Notes: generated from the letters alone by a model not told the origin. Shown: positions 52,857-63,819, numbered from the stretch's first letter. The stretch is DNA of 64,000 bases from Methanolobus psychrophilus R15 (GCA_000306725.1 CP003083.1:2170001-2234000); one strand, 5' to 3'. Program-made: numbers and translations.

Positions 52857-53339
52857 TCAAGCACCTATGTATGTAATCAATTATTATTTAAGTTTTTTTA
52901 TTATTTACATGTTATGTATATAACTGAGGCATATTTTATAATTTTATTCATATATATCTTGCGCTATTTTTTAAATCATATTCAGCCGATGTATATTGTA
53001 CAAAAATGAGAAACCGAAACTGTCGGCTATGAACAGTTAAACATCTAAAATAATTACATATGCGAAAAGAAAGAATCGTTCTACATATTGAGCAGGACTC
53101 ATCTACAGAATTGCCCTGACCCGTATAAAGGGTTGATTAATATGTCGCAGTGTTAATTATTTTGTAATTCTACTTATCGCCATGTTCGTATGTCACCATA
53201 TAGACTACGTGGTAGAGTGATTTTGGTAAAGGGGTTTGTAAGAAATTATATACTCCTCCTTATATAATTCTGTCATGTTAAATAGAAGTCGTAGATTTGC
53301 AAACTGAAGGTTTTTTGTGCCTTCGCACGTGAAGTGTGT
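52857..53339. other. AT-rich intergenic sequence
   Basis: No gene. A TATA-rich stretch near 52870-52960 may contain the promoter of the minus-strand operon. Confidence 0.4.
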
Positions 53340-53745
53340 CTAGTCTAATATGATGAAGCCACCACACTCGGCTACCAGTGCGCTTGCAAGATCCATTGAT
53401 TCGCTGGTATTGTATTGACACGCGTTGAGGAACGATTGAGATTGTCGGTTTGCTAATAGGAGGAACATCGCATTACATGGACAACATGCAAAAGCTGATA
53501 AGTCTTTTACACTGAATACATGTTTATCAAATATCCAAGGTTATCTACCCATATCGTTGCTGGCGTTCAATAGTGTTCAGAATCTCGTTCTTTGCATGCA
53601 CTTTTATGCCTACTCTCTGTCGTCCAGATACCGAAGGTTCGGTGGTCAGAGTAAAGTGAATAGAGAAATATTTCAGAATATCTGCTTTGATAGTGTGGGT
53701 TGGACATATCATCTGACGACATAAAAAAAAGATGGGATTATTCAT
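53340..53745 (-). pseudogene. possible decayed gene, unrecognised
   Basis: Two minus-strand frames meet here: 53545-53745 (KADILKYFSIHFTLTTEPSV) and 53340-53540 (DLSAFACCPCNAMFLLLANR then ECGGFIILD). Each has protein-like composition, but stops separate them and the second lacks a good start. I read them as parts of one broken gene. No family recognised. Confidence 0.3.
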
Positions 53746-54495
53746 TTATAAGCATACTTAAATTGTGATAAACTAGTATCTATTTAAATAAATAATAATT
53801 GAAAAAATTGACCTTGTTTCTAATTTAAACATATAAAAAAAATGCATCTAAGTAGTATTATAATTTCAAAAAAATATGGTAAGTTGGTTTTTAGTATTCC
53901 ATGATAACTCCAATTATTGAGACACGACTGCGTTGATCGCAGACTCTATTACGGTGTGCCATCATCTGAGTGAATGCCATTCAATGTTCAGTTGGACTAC
54001 AATATCTCTTTTTACAGTTACATAAAAATCTCAACACTTGGATAGGCAAGTTGCCCTAGGTGCCGCAGGTCAGGCCAGTTCCTCCATTCTACCATCAAAT
54101 ATTGCATATTAAGCTGGAAATCGTATAATTTCTCCACAGATGGTCAAAAATATTTATTCAAATCCCATATGAAAAAAATAGCAAAAAATGCATTTTTTAG
54201 CAAATAAACTGCATTTACGTATAGACTTACCTAACCCCATAATTATCATGGATTTGATTCAATTTTAATGCATTTTCTAGCACATTCCAATGAGGTTGTT
54301 CAAAATCTTCCATCGGAACTGCAAGAGATACTCACTTTAACTCAATTAAAATCGATACTGACAGAAGCAGAGCTAAATTAATTATAAGCGTGAACTATAA
54401 ATGGTAGTAGCATAATTGGGATTTGGACAAGGACTAATACAGAGGTAAACAAAAAATGGAGGGTAATGTGGTAATTTGAATTAAGTGTGGTTACC
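53746..54495. other. intergenic sequence, nothing recognised
   Basis: No gene on either strand. The sequence is AT-rich. Confidence 0.4.
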
Positions 54496-54678
54496 ATGAA
54501 TACATCTACAATAAACCCAGAAGTACAAAGAAAAGCAAGAGAAACATATCTAAAATACAAAGAAGTAATTGATTCAGATGCGGTACATGCTACTGGCTGG
54601 AATAAAGCAGTAGCACGCACATACATCCAGCTTGCTGGCTATGATGTAGGGGTAAAATCTGCTATCAATGAGGCATAA
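54496..54678 (+). CDS. small helical protein
   Basis: This 60-residue protein (MNTSTINPEVQRKARETYLK) ends IQLAGYDVGVKSAINEA. It is basic and helical, without a recognised family. The in-frame GTG at 54487 is less likely than ATG 54496. Its stop overlaps or abuts the start of the zinc-finger gene at 54681, so they form a two-gene unit, perhaps from a virus or plasmid. Confidence 0.5.
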   Translation: MNTSTINPEVQRKARETYLKYKEVIDSDAVHATGWNKAVARTYIQLAGYDVGVKSAINEA

Positions 54679-54680
54679 GA

Positions 54681-54806
54681 ATGGTAAACAAGAAATGCCT
54701 CAGTTGCGGATCTAAGTTCACTACATCACCGTGCAGAATAAAAAAAGGACATGGAAAATATTGCAGTCGAAGTTGTATGAGGAACTATAAGGATAAAATG
54801 CATTAA
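54681..54806 (+). CDS. 41-residue zinc-finger mini-protein
   Basis: The frame reads MVNKKCLSCGSKFTTSPCRI then KKGHGKYCSRSCMRNYKDK. The pairs CLSC and CSRSC resemble the short treble-clef zinc finger found in HNH-linked viral proteins. It starts two bases after the preceding stop. A T-rich terminator (CTTTTAATCTTTTTT) follows at about 54827. Confidence 0.6.
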   Translation: MVNKKCLSCGSKFTTSPCRIKKGHGKYCSRSCMRNYKDKMH

Positions 54807-55498
54807 ATACCAAAATACACTATACTTTTAATCTTTTTTACAAAACACTCCCCTTATGAAAATGTGACATAAATTTGCTCATTTTGGAGGGGAGATTTTT
54901 ATCTTTTTAATTATAGTCTCTAACTCAACAAATCACATTTTTTATCTGTGCATTAAATGTTTCCATCCATTTTTTGCAAACGATAATGAGCTCTTTACCC
55001 TCATAAATTCCATTTTGATAGTATTTCTCAACTGTTCTTTTGATCTGGCAAATTTGAGTGACACTTCTCTTTTGATTGTTTTCCAGACAAATTCACTCTA
55101 AATCGTATTCACATTAAGCGGACTTTTCCGACAGTCTCTAGTAAGTTACGTTGAACATTATAACTGACTGACTCAAGGATTCCACCAGTTTGCACATCCC
55201 AGGTGGAATCTACCATTCTTATATGAGAGAGCATATCATTTTCTTACGCGAAACATGTATATTAGCGCGACCAAAGGCAATGAAACATCTATAGATTTGT
55301 TTTTGTGCTTCTGTATGGGAATTATTTTCTATTGTGTTTGAGAAGAGACATCAATACCACCGCGTTAAGTGAATGATTTATATTACATCATTTATATTAT
55401 AACATATGGCCGATGGTTATATAGAAACATTATTTATTTTCTATGCCGCCAAGTGTACATATTATTAATTATCGACAGTCAATTTTGGCAGGGACAAA
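54807..55498. other. 692-base intergenic region before surface protein
   Basis: No gene. TATA-like runs lie near 55380-55440 (TATTACATCATTTATATTATAAC), likely the promoter of the large surface-protein gene, giving a leader of about 60 bases. Confidence 0.45.
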
Positions 55499-58400
55499 AT
55501 GATAGAAAAAAAACATTTATTAAAAAAAGTTAGCTCGACTCTGTTCGTAAGTGCTATGATTGTGCTAATGTTCACAACTATGAGCGCATCGGCAGACGGA
55601 AACTATTACGATGCGACCAATCATACAATGAATATTGTGTCGTTTGCTACGGGTTCACTTTCGGCCAGTATAGAATCCGCACATTCTACTCCCAGTGAGA
55701 TAAACACATTGAGGATCACAGGCGGTACATTAAATCCAGTGGATACGCTCTGGATAAAGTCCAATTTAGTCAACCTCGGGACGTTTGAGGTTATCGAGGA
55801 TGGAGCATTTTTTGCAAATGCAGTACCATCAACTATGTTTGAATATAACGGGAATATTGTTAATGTAACTTTTACTACAGTTACCAAGGTCGAATATTCG
55901 GCGTTTATGTCTTGTGGGGCATTGGAATATGTAAATTTACCTCTGGTTGAAACAATAGAGTTCAACAGTTTTAGTGAGTGTATAAGTTTGTCAACGATTA
56001 TTGCTCCCAACGTGAAGACAATCGGTTCGAGTGCTTTCTTGGGTTCTAAACTTGAAACTATAGATTTTCCAGAGCTCATTTCTGTAGCAAATGGTGCCTT
56101 TTATCATTGTAATTGGCTTGCCAATGTAAGCATGCCAAATGTGAGTTCCATTGGAGGAATGGCATTTAATGGTTGTAATAATCTTACTGATGTATATATG
56201 CCAAATGTGACGACAATCGATTCGAGTGCTTTCAGTGGTTCTAAACTTGAAACTATAGATGTGCCAGAGCTCATTTCTGTAGGATTTGGTGCATTTTTCA
56301 ATTGTGATTGGCTTGTCAATGTAAGCATGCCAAATGTAACTACGATTGGTGGTTTTGCATTTGATGATTGTAATAATCTTACTGATGTATATATGCCAAA
56401 AGTTACTACATTTGGAAGCGGTGTTTTTGATGGGTGTTCTCAATTGGATTCATTGACCCTTGGTAGCACTATTCCGTCAGTAGCTGATTCCGCTGTATTC
56501 AATGGCCTGCCAGCAACCCGTACACTATACGTACCCAACGAAAACATCAGTTCATATAAGGAATATGACGACGGGGATGATCCAGCAAGTGATTTATGGT
56601 ATGGGTGGATTGTGTGTGGAATAGATGAACTCTATTACGTAACATATGATAATAATGGAGCAATTGACGGATTTGTACCCGTTGATGGGTCATCCTATCT
56701 GAATGGTACTAATGTTACATTGCCAGGTAAAGGCGATCTACTCAAAATCGGCTATGAGTTCTCTGGATGGAATACTCTAGCTGATGGTAACGGGACCAAC
56801 TATTTGCCTGGTGAAGAGTTCACAATTTCAGGCAATACTACCTTGTACGCAAACTGGACCGCAATCTACTTCGCAATATACCATGGAACTGGTGCCATAA
56901 GCGGGAGTGCGCCAGTTGACTTGAACATATACCACCTGGGCGATGAGGTTACCGTCAGTGACCAGAATACCCTTGTCAAAACGGGATATGTATTCGATGG
57001 ATGGACCACCATGCTAGACGGAACTGGAAACAGCTACACTCCAGGTGATACGTTCAACATTGATGGCACTGTAAATCTCTACGCACAGTGGATTTGTTTC
57101 GTAACATATGACGACAATAACGCAACCGAAGGATCTTTACCTGTCGATGTGGAAGAATATTCTGAAGGTGACATTGTTAACATAATGGGTCCAAGTGATC
57201 TCCTGAAAGATGGCCATGAGTTTTCTGGATGGAACACTGCGGATGATGGTAGTGGGACCAACTATGTCCAAAATGATACATTTACAATTTTAGGTAACAC
57301 TACCCTGTATGCAAACTGGACAGCAGTTTATTCCGTAACATACAATGCAAATGGTGCTACAAGTGGCGATGTACATGTTGATTCAACGGTATATTACCTG
57401 AATGATGAAGTTACCGTAAAGAACGAAAATACTCTTGTCAGGACAGGATATGCATTCGATGGATGGAACACAGCTGCCGATGGAACTGGTACAGATTATG
57501 CATCACTTGAGACCTTTGAAATAACTGAAGATGTAAACCTGTATGCACAGTGGATCTGTTTTGTAACGTATAATAATAATGGTGCTACGAGCGGAACCGT
57601 ACCAGTTGACCAGGGCAATTATTCTGAGGATGACTCTGTTATCGTATTAGGACAAAGCGATCTCATGAACACTGGACATGAGTTCATGGGATGGAACACC
57701 GCATCTGATGGTACTGGAACCAACTATGTACTTGATGATACGTTTACAATTGTATGCAATACTACTCTGTACGCAAACTGGGCACTCAATTATTCCGTGA
57801 CGTATAATGGCAATGGTGAAACGGGCGGTGCTGTACCTATCGATGGAAATGTCTACCATATAAATGATTCTGCGTTTGTAGAAAATCAAAATACTCTTGT
57901 CAGAACAGGCCACGTATTTGCTGGATGGAATAGTGCAGCTGATGGAACTGGCTCAGAACACGCGCCATTTGATGCATTTGTGATAACAGGTGATGTAACT
58001 CTCTATGCACAATGGATATGTTATATAACATATGATGGCAATGATGCAACTGAAGGAACTGCGCCTGCGGATGTGTCACCATATCCGACTGGTACTAATG
58101 TTACATTACCAGGTGAGGGCGATCTCCTGAAAACTGGCCATATATTCACTGGATGGAACACGGCAGTCGATGGTAGTGGAGACAACTACATGCCTGGTGT
58201 CGAGTTCACAATGACAGGTAACACTACTTTCTATGCGAACTGGACCGCAGTTTATTCTGTGATATATGATGTAAATGGCGCAACCGAATGGACTCTGCCC
58301 ATCGATCCAAATAACCCGCATGTAACTGGTACCAATGTTACTGTAATGGATGGTACACTTGCCAGAACAGACTATGTGTTTGATGGATGGAATACTGCAG

Positions 58401-60787
58401 CAGATGGAACTGGAACCAGCTACAATCCAGCCGAGGAGTTCACCATAACCAGTGATGTAACTCTCTATGCGCAATGGATATGTTTTGTGACATATGATGA
58501 CAATGGTGCAACCAGTGGATCCGCTCCATCTGATCTATACGGTTATTCCGAGAACGAATCTGTTACTGTACTGGGTCAAAACGATCTGCTGAAGATGGAC
58601 CATGAATTCATGGGATGGAACACTGCTGCAGATGGCAATGGGACCAACTATGTACAAGACACTTCATTTGCAGCATCAGGCAATGTAACATTGTATGCAA
58701 ATTGGATGCTCAACTGTTCAGTGACATACCATGCCAATGGAGATGTGACGGGCTCGGTGCCTGTGGATACAGTTGTCTATCACCCAGGCGATGAAGTTAC
58801 CGTGAAAACAAATGATACCATTGTAAGAGATGGTTATGTATTTGCAGGATGGAACACTCTAGCCGATGGTAATGGAACCAGCTACAATCCAACAGAGACA
58901 TTCAATATAGAAAATGATGTGGATCTCTATGCTCAATGGTTAAAGATTTGTTATGTGACATATTATCCAAACAATGCAGATGACGGCGATGTTCCAGTAG
59001 ATAACGACAGTCCGTATATCGAAGGTGACATGGTTACTGTAAAGGACCAAAATACCCTCATTAGAAACGAACACGGATTTGATGGCTGGAATACCATAGC
59101 AAACGGAAGCGGAACTGCATATCAATCTGGAGAAATGTTCGGAATATCTGGCAATGTCAGCCTGTATGCACAATGGAATGTCAATTATTATGACGCAGGA
59201 ACACTTACAGTCATTGACTTTACCACAGGTTCTATTTCATCAGAAATTGTACACGTTCAGCCAGCACTTGCTGATATAACAACGTTGAAGGTTAAGAACG
59301 GAACATTGGATATTGTCGATATTCACTGGATACGTGATAACCTGACCAGTTTGGAAACGTTTGAAGTAACAGAGAATGGCGCATTTGTCAATGATACATT
59401 GCCCAATTCAGCATTCCATAACAACTTATTGGGACATGCGAACATAACTAATGTAACTCTTACCACGGTTAATGTGATAGGCGATCATGCATTTAATTCC
59501 TGTTACAACCTGACTACCCTGGACATACCAAATGTAATATCCATTGGCGATTATTCAGTTACATCATGCTATTCATTGATCAATATTACGGCACCAGAAG
59601 TCGTTAATATTGGAGCATTTGCATTTGAAGATTGCTATCGACTTGAATCGATCGATATGCCAAACCTGACCATTGCATCTGATGGTGCATTTTACGACAC
59701 TGGCTTTACCGAGGTTTCGCTGCCAAAATTAACTAATGTCAGCAGGTTTATGTTTGTCAGTTGTCACAACTTGACAAGCGCATTTTTACCAAATGTTACC
59801 AACATTGGTAGATATGCTTTCCACGACTGCACCCAACTTGATTCACTTACACTTGGTAGTTCCATACCTATCGTCGATAATTCCAGCATGGATATAGATT
59901 CTGTTGACTATGTTGCCGATGACAGGATCCATGTTTCTGGTATCAGTGGTGGTACGTTTTACGGATTGCCGACAAATCGTATCCTGCATGTACCAGATGC
60001 TGCTATAAGTTCTTATAAGGCGTATGACGATGGCGATGATCCAGCCACAGATCTCTGGTATGGGTGGACAGTATATGAAGAACCAGCCGACAGATCACCA
60101 AGTGGTTCAGGTGGGTACTACATTGCCAATCCAGGCACAGACCCTGACAATTTAGAAAGCTCAGCTACACGCACTCTTCGTATATCTGCAGGCGTAAATG
60201 CAAACTACGACTTTTCAGCAAGTGAAGGTCCAGTGTTTGGCATAAGCTTTGTGCCAATGAAGAATGTAGGCACTGTAGTAACCAGGGTTGATGTTCTTTC
60301 CAATACACCATCGGATGTTACAGAATCATCAGGTATGTCGTACAAGATGATGAACATCGAGGTTGGTCGCGCGGGAACCATTTCTTCATCCAACGCAAAG
60401 GATATTATTATCAATTTCAAGGTATCTAAAACATGGATCGAAGAGAATAACATCGATATTTCAACTATTCGCTTATCCAGGTATCACGCAGATCAGTGGA
60501 ATGATCTTCCGACTACCCAGGAAAGCGAAGACGATGAGTATATCTACTTCTCTGCTGAAACGCCAGGATTCTCTGTTTTCGAGATCAAAGGAGATATCAT
60601 TTCTACGTCCGATGAAAAGCCTGGACAGATTCCAGTAGCGGAGCCCAACTCAGATGTTGAAGATGTACCAATCGAGAATACAAAAGACAAGAACAATGGA
60701 TATATCTTCCTCGTGCTTGGTATTCTGGTTGTCATCGGAGCAGCTGGATACATCTATTGGACGAAGCAGAATAGGGGCAGAAAGTAA
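55499..60787 (+). CDS. giant LRR/InlB-repeat surface protein with PGF-pre-PGF domain
   Basis: This 1762-residue protein has a signal peptide (about 1-33, STLFVSAMIVLMFTTMSASA), then BspA-like leucine-rich repeats (about 65-330, for example VTTIGGFAFDDCNNLTDVYM), then eleven InlB/Flg_new-type repeats (about 378-1230) each ending YANW or YAQW with a GWNTAADGTG core, then a second BspA-like LRR block (about 1240-1490), a PGF-pre-PGF domain (about 1555-1700, ending ETPGFSVFEIKG), an acidic linker and a C-terminal membrane helix (about 1732-1752) with KQNRGRK outside. It is anchored outside the cell and probably mediates adhesion. The YANW and YAQW repeats alternate, so duplication went in two-repeat units. 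No PGF-CTERM sorting signal is seen. Confidence 0.9.
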   Translation: MIEKKHLLKKVSSTLFVSAMIVLMFTTMSASADGNYYDATNHTMNIVSFATGSLSASIESAHSTPSEINTLRITGGTLNPVDTLWIKSNLVNLGTFEVIEDGAFFANAVPSTMFEYNGNIVNVTFTTVTKVEYSAFMSCGALEYVNLPLVETIEFNSFSECISLSTIIAPNVKTIGSSAFLGSKLETIDFPELISVANGAFYHCNWLANVSMPNVSSIGGMAFNGCNNLTDVYMPNVTTIDSSAFSGSKLETIDVPELISVGFGAFFNCDWLVNVSMPNVTTIGGFAFDDCNNLTDVYMPKVTTFGSGVFDGCSQLDSLTLGSTIPSVADSAVFNGLPATRTLYVPNENISSYKEYDDGDDPASDLWYGWIVCGIDELYYVTYDNNGAIDGFVPVDGSSYLNGTNVTLPGKGDLLKIGYEFSGWNTLADGNGTNYLPGEEFTISGNTTLYANWTAIYFAIYHGTGAISGSAPVDLNIYHLGDEVTVSDQNTLVKTGYVFDGWTTMLDGTGNSYTPGDTFNIDGTVNLYAQWICFVTYDDNNATEGSLPVDVEEYSEGDIVNIMGPSDLLKDGHEFSGWNTADDGSGTNYVQNDTFTILGNTTLYANWTAVYSVTYNANGATSGDVHVDSTVYYLNDEVTVKNENTLVRTGYAFDGWNTAADGTGTDYASLETFEITEDVNLYAQWICFVTYNNNGATSGTVPVDQGNYSEDDSVIVLGQSDLMNTGHEFMGWNTASDGTGTNYVLDDTFTIVCNTTLYANWALNYSVTYNGNGETGGAVPIDGNVYHINDSAFVENQNTLVRTGHVFAGWNSAADGTGSEHAPFDAFVITGDVTLYAQWICYITYDGNDATEGTAPADVSPYPTGTNVTLPGEGDLLKTGHIFTGWNTAVDGSGDNYMPGVEFTMTGNTTFYANWTAVYSVIYDVNGATEWTLPIDPNNPHVTGTNVTVMDGTLARTDYVFDGWNTAADGTGTSYNPAEEFTITSDVTLYAQWICFVTYDDNGATSGSAPSDLYGYSENESVTVLGQNDLLKMDHEFMGWNTAADGNGTNYVQDTSFAASGNVTLYANWMLNCSVTYHANGDVTGSVPVDTVVYHPGDEVTVKTNDTIVRDGYVFAGWNTLADGNGTSYNPTETFNIENDVDLYAQWLKICYVTYYPNNADDGDVPVDNDSPYIEGDMVTVKDQNTLIRNEHGFDGWNTIANGSGTAYQSGEMFGISGNVSLYAQWNVNYYDAGTLTVIDFTTGSISSEIVHVQPALADITTLKVKNGTLDIVDIHWIRDNLTSLETFEVTENGAFVNDTLPNSAFHNNLLGHANITNVTLTTVNVIGDHAFNSCYNLTTLDIPNVISIGDYSVTSCYSLINITAPEVVNIGAFAFEDCYRLESIDMPNLTIASDGAFYDTGFTEVSLPKLTNVSRFMFVSCHNLTSAFLPNVTNIGRYAFHDCTQLDSLTLGSSIPIVDNSSMDIDSVDYVADDRIHVSGISGGTFYGLPTNRILHVPDAAISSYKAYDDGDDPATDLWYGWTVYEEPADRSPSGSGGYYIANPGTDPDNLESSATRTLRISAGVNANYDFSASEGPVFGISFVPMKNVGTVVTRVDVLSNTPSDVTESSGMSYKMMNIEVGRAGTISSSNAKDIIINFKVSKTWIEENNIDISTIRLSRYHADQWNDLPTTQESEDDEYIYFSAETPGFSVFEIKGDIISTSDEKPGQIPVAEPNSDVEDVPIENTKDKNNGYIFLVLGILVVIGAAGYIYWTKQNRGRK

Positions 60788-60789
60788 TA

Positions 60790-60858
60790 ACCTTTCTCCC
60801 TTTCTTTTTTATTTTTTTATCAGCATATAGCAAGGAGACCCCCGTATTTATACGGGGG
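60790..60858 (+). terminator. T-rich tract plus CCCCCGTAT hairpin
   Basis: CTTTCTTTTTTATTTTTTTA directly follows the stop of the surface-protein gene, and CCCCCGTAT-tt-ATACGGGGG (60839-60858) pairs perfectly just beyond. Archaeal transcription ends at T-runs; the hairpin is extra. Confidence 0.6.
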
Positions 60859-60987
60859 GAGAATTGAGTTTTCAAATATCATAAACTACTATTTGTTCGA
60901 AAATAACAAGGGTTTCTACAGAACTCATTTATTACTAATTGTGTTCATACTTGAAATGATTGAACATCTGCTTTCCATGGGTAAACA

Positions 60988-61338
60988 TTAACTAGTTTTC
61001 CTCTGGTTTTTGAGGTTGAGTTTAATTGTTCTATCGTCAACAGTAGTATCTGCTCGGATGGTATTCGATATTCTTGATTTTGCAGGTACAAATTCTGTGC
61101 TTCTGGCGACTACACCACGCTCAGTTTCAATAACTACATCGATTATGCCATCGGCATCTCCAGAATTAAATAGGGTATAGCTTACGTCGGTATAGGCTCC
61201 AAGTGCCAAATTAAAGCCTTCATTATGATTCCATTGAGAAAGCTGAATGTCTGGTTCAGCTGTTAAACCTGTCAAAAATCCTGAACTAACTAGAAACCAA
61301 GCAACAATTATCAGGATTAATATATTTATAAATTTCAT
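60988..61338 (-). CDS. secreted or membrane-anchored protein of unknown function
   Basis: This 116-residue protein begins with a signal or anchor MKFINILILIIVAWFLVSSG and then a beta-rich domain (GAYTDVSYTLFNSGDADGII then DVVIETERGVVARSTEF), like CARDB or FxLYD-type extracytoplasmic domains. It has no Cys. It is convergent with the surface-protein gene and stands alone. No family can be named with confidence. Confidence 0.6.
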   Translation of the reverse strand: MKFINILILIIVAWFLVSSGFLTGLTAEPDIQLSQWNHNEGFNLALGAYTDVSYTLFNSGDADGIIDVVIETERGVVARSTEFVPAKSRISNTIRADTTVDDRTIKLNLKNQRKTS

Positions 61339-62282
61339 ATTTTTAAAAGGATGTTTTCTTACTTAATTTTGATGGTTATTATTTGAAGGTTGTAGCCATA
61401 AGCAGTAAAAAGTGAGGTAAATTATAGTTATACATTTCATTGAATTTCGAAAAGTTATCGCGCAATTTATCAGTTAACTTTTCAAAGTTTCCCGAAAAGA
61501 AGCAATCGCATCTTCTCGGCATATTTTGAAAAGTTAATTTAATTTGATGGATTATTTTTTTTCTAGTAATGCAATCCAAAAAAAAAATTACTATTTTAAT
61601 AATTTTATTTATTTTTGTAAATTATATTTTGTCAAAGTTGGGTAAAAATATGCCAAAATTAGGTATATTAGGGCTTTTAAACCATTCAGATACTGCGATA
61701 TCAAAGTCAATTTTTAAGTGTCATTTTTCCCCTGCTTTTGAAGTAAATATTTTAATAATGTACCACAATTGTTATATAGTTGATTCTTTTAACGATCGAA
61801 AAAACGCTATTTGGAGCTCTATTTGAGTGAACCTCTTTGTTACCTGTTATATACGAATATCAACTTGTCCTTCGACTCGGTAGTGGTGGTACAGGTAAAA
61901 AGTATAAGAAACACATAGCACGCTAAAAAATCGATAGCTGTAGACATGTTATTGTTTAAATTAGCCTCGATTTTACTGAAATTTCCGATTATCGGGCTTT
62001 CTACAAAATATTCAGCAAACTGGAAAAAAGCCTACCTGAATCGACCTCTGGAGAAAATACTTCTCGAAATGTTATGATAAGTTTCCGAATTTTAATCGCT
62101 ATAAAATCTGTTCGTATTGAGTAAAACCATGGGTATGAAAGTTTGAAGATAAGAATAAATCCTCAAGAAAAAGTTGAACACAAAAATACTTAACTTATCA
62201 AAGAAGCTTGAAATCAAATCTGCCAGAGATGGTGACTAAAATCCTAATTTTTTTGAATTAATACCTCTGGCTTTATTCTAAT
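61339..62282. other. intergenic sequence left of IS element
   Basis: Very AT-rich with no gene I can support. A frame at 61569-61826 is hydrophobic but lacks a ribosome site. CCCGATAATCGGG near 61984 is a small palindrome. Confidence 0.4.
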
Positions 62283-63022
62283 GGCATTGTTAATTAAACA
62301 TCGCTAGTTCTTTATTTCTGTACTTCATTAACAGGAGAACAGAGTATCTCAACATTTCAAGACTCTTTGAATAACATTTAGACTTTCTTCTCAATCTTGC
62401 CAGGAAATGCCTAAATATGCTGTTATATCCTTCTACGGTATATGTTTCAGCTTTGGATCGAGTATGAATAACCTCTGGAAGAAACTCTGCATATGCTTTC
62501 CAGTGATCGGTCATGACTTCTTTTATTTCCTTATCCTTTAGTATTTCCCAGAGTTGTCTTCCAGTTTCCGTGCCTCTGCTACCAAAAGAGCAGTTGATGA
62601 ACTTTTTCCCAATCCTATCAACAGCAATCCAGATCCAGCAATATTTTTTTTGTTGCCTATATAAGTGTGCATTTCATCTAATTCAACAATCTCAATCTCA
62701 TTTTCACTTTTTAGGTCCTCTAACTCCTGACCAAATTTCTTAATCCAATTATAAACAGAAACATGACTTACTCCCAAAAATCTTCCGATCGAACGAAATC
62801 CTAATCCTTCAAGATAGAGTTGTAAAGCCTGCCTTTTAATGGAAGTAGAACTCGCAGTCGATTTTATCTCGACTGTATAGTTATATCCGCAATCATAACA
62901 TTTGTAGCGTTGACGTTCATCGACTTTCCCATTCTTTTTGTGGTTGGAACTCTTACATTTAGGGCAGTTCATACTGAAGTATAGGCTTTCATCCTATATA
63001 CCTCTATTTACTTAACAATGCC
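62283..63022 (-). mobile_element. IS1-family insertion sequence, about 740 bp
   Basis: The ends GGCATTGTTAATTAAAC (62283) and, on the other strand, GGCATTGTTAAGTAAATAG (63022 inward) are inverted repeats. The inside encodes an IS1-family transposase in two frames. Length fits the family (about 770 bp). No target duplication is visible, and the right end interrupts a TBP gene. Confidence 0.78.
62290..62972 (-). CDS. IS1 transposase, two frames joined by -1 frameshift
   Basis: The first frame (62972 to about 62640) has a zinc ribbon CPKCKSSNHKKNG...YKCYDCGYN and an HTH (GFRSIGRFLGVSHVSVYNWI), then VELDEMHTYIGNKKN. The catalytic part continues in the -1 frame: YCWIWIAVDR, RGTETGRQLWE, MTDHWKAYAEFLPE and HTRSKAETYTVEGYNS then FRHFLARLRRKSK. 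The switch lies at a run of eight A (on the coding strand) in GGCAACAAAAAAAATATTGC. IS1 of bacteria uses a programmed -1 shift at such a run. A simple indel mutation is the other explanation. Confidence 0.8.
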
Positions 63023-63473
63023 TGCCAGTTATCGTAATTTTTCCTGAAGAAAATAAAATAAACGATGCTCCCCAGTCTTTATAAACTAAACCTGGGAATT
63101 GTTCAGGTTCATAACTGGCCTTGGATTGATCAAGAACATACATGAGTTTTTCGAGGGTTGATTTCATTTCAATATGATCCTGTATCACAAAATTGTGGAT
63201 GGAAATCTTTATTTGGCCAATAGATATTTCTGCATCCTTTAAAAGAGAAATAATTTTGTCCGCAATTATTTCCACCTCTGAAACTGATTTAACCCCTGTG
63301 ATCAAAAACTTACCTGACTTATAGAACGCAACATAATACCCTTCAGGAATTAATCGCATTTTCAGCCAAGCTTTTGTAGACGCAAACTCTCCACCTTTTA
63401 CCTTTTCCTGTATTTCAGCAAGCTCAAAAGATTGAGATGCCTTGACTGTTGCAACTACATTCACAATTTCCAT
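63012..63473 (-). pseudogene. tbp: TATA-binding protein, divergent, C-terminally truncated by IS1
   Basis: From MEIVNVVATVKASQSFELAE the protein shows both TBP repeats: AFYKSGKFLITGVKS in the first and YEPEQFPGLVYKDWGASFIL then FSSGKITITG in the second. After ITG the frame runs into the IS end (RHC stop). About 28 residues of the second repeat are lost. The first half is divergent from canonical TBP, without FPGLVY at its usual place, so it was already an unusual paralogue. A start eight residues earlier (MPSFNYES) is possible. Loss of the last helix should destroy or alter function. Confidence 0.8.
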
Positions 63474-63538
63474 GCTCTCATAATTGAAAGAGGGCATATT
63501 TAAGGGTACGTAGGTAGTATCCTCTGTATCAATACACT

Positions 63539-63703
63539 TATATGTTGTTGAACAATTTTTCTTTGACCAGATTTGCAAAGTCATTCTCATTTTTAATCAT
63601 GGAGAATAACTTAAAGTTTACATCAATCAATTTGTCAATGTCTTTATCAAACTCGTCTCTGACCATGTGAATGTGCCATACTTCTGCATGTATAGACTCC
63701 TTT
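63539..63703 (-). pseudogene. C-terminal fragment of an unrecognised gene upstream of tbp
   Basis: A frame without a start reads HAEVWHIHMVRDEFDKDIDK then LIDVNFKLFSMIKNENDF and ends LVKEKLFNNI 66 bases before the tbp start. The frame is cut by a stop at its upstream side. Composition is protein-like. It may have been cotranscribed with tbp before decay. Confidence 0.4.
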
Positions 63704-63819
63704 CACAAGACAAAACTTGTTTAAGGTGCTTCTATTTCTTGCCACATATCTTGTTGGAGCAGCCCGCCGATATTTGTTGATTCCACTCCGAGTATTTCAT
63801 ATATCGCTTTTTGCCAGAA

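Noticed and set aside
61569-61826. Hydrophobic 85-residue plus-strand frame
   Set aside because: It lacks a ribosome site, is extremely AT-rich and shows no domain after the first hydrophobic run.
62100-62282. Missing tail of TBP on the far side of the IS1 element
   Set aside because: All three minus-strand frames were read and none shows the expected final TBP helix, so the target was rearranged after insertion.
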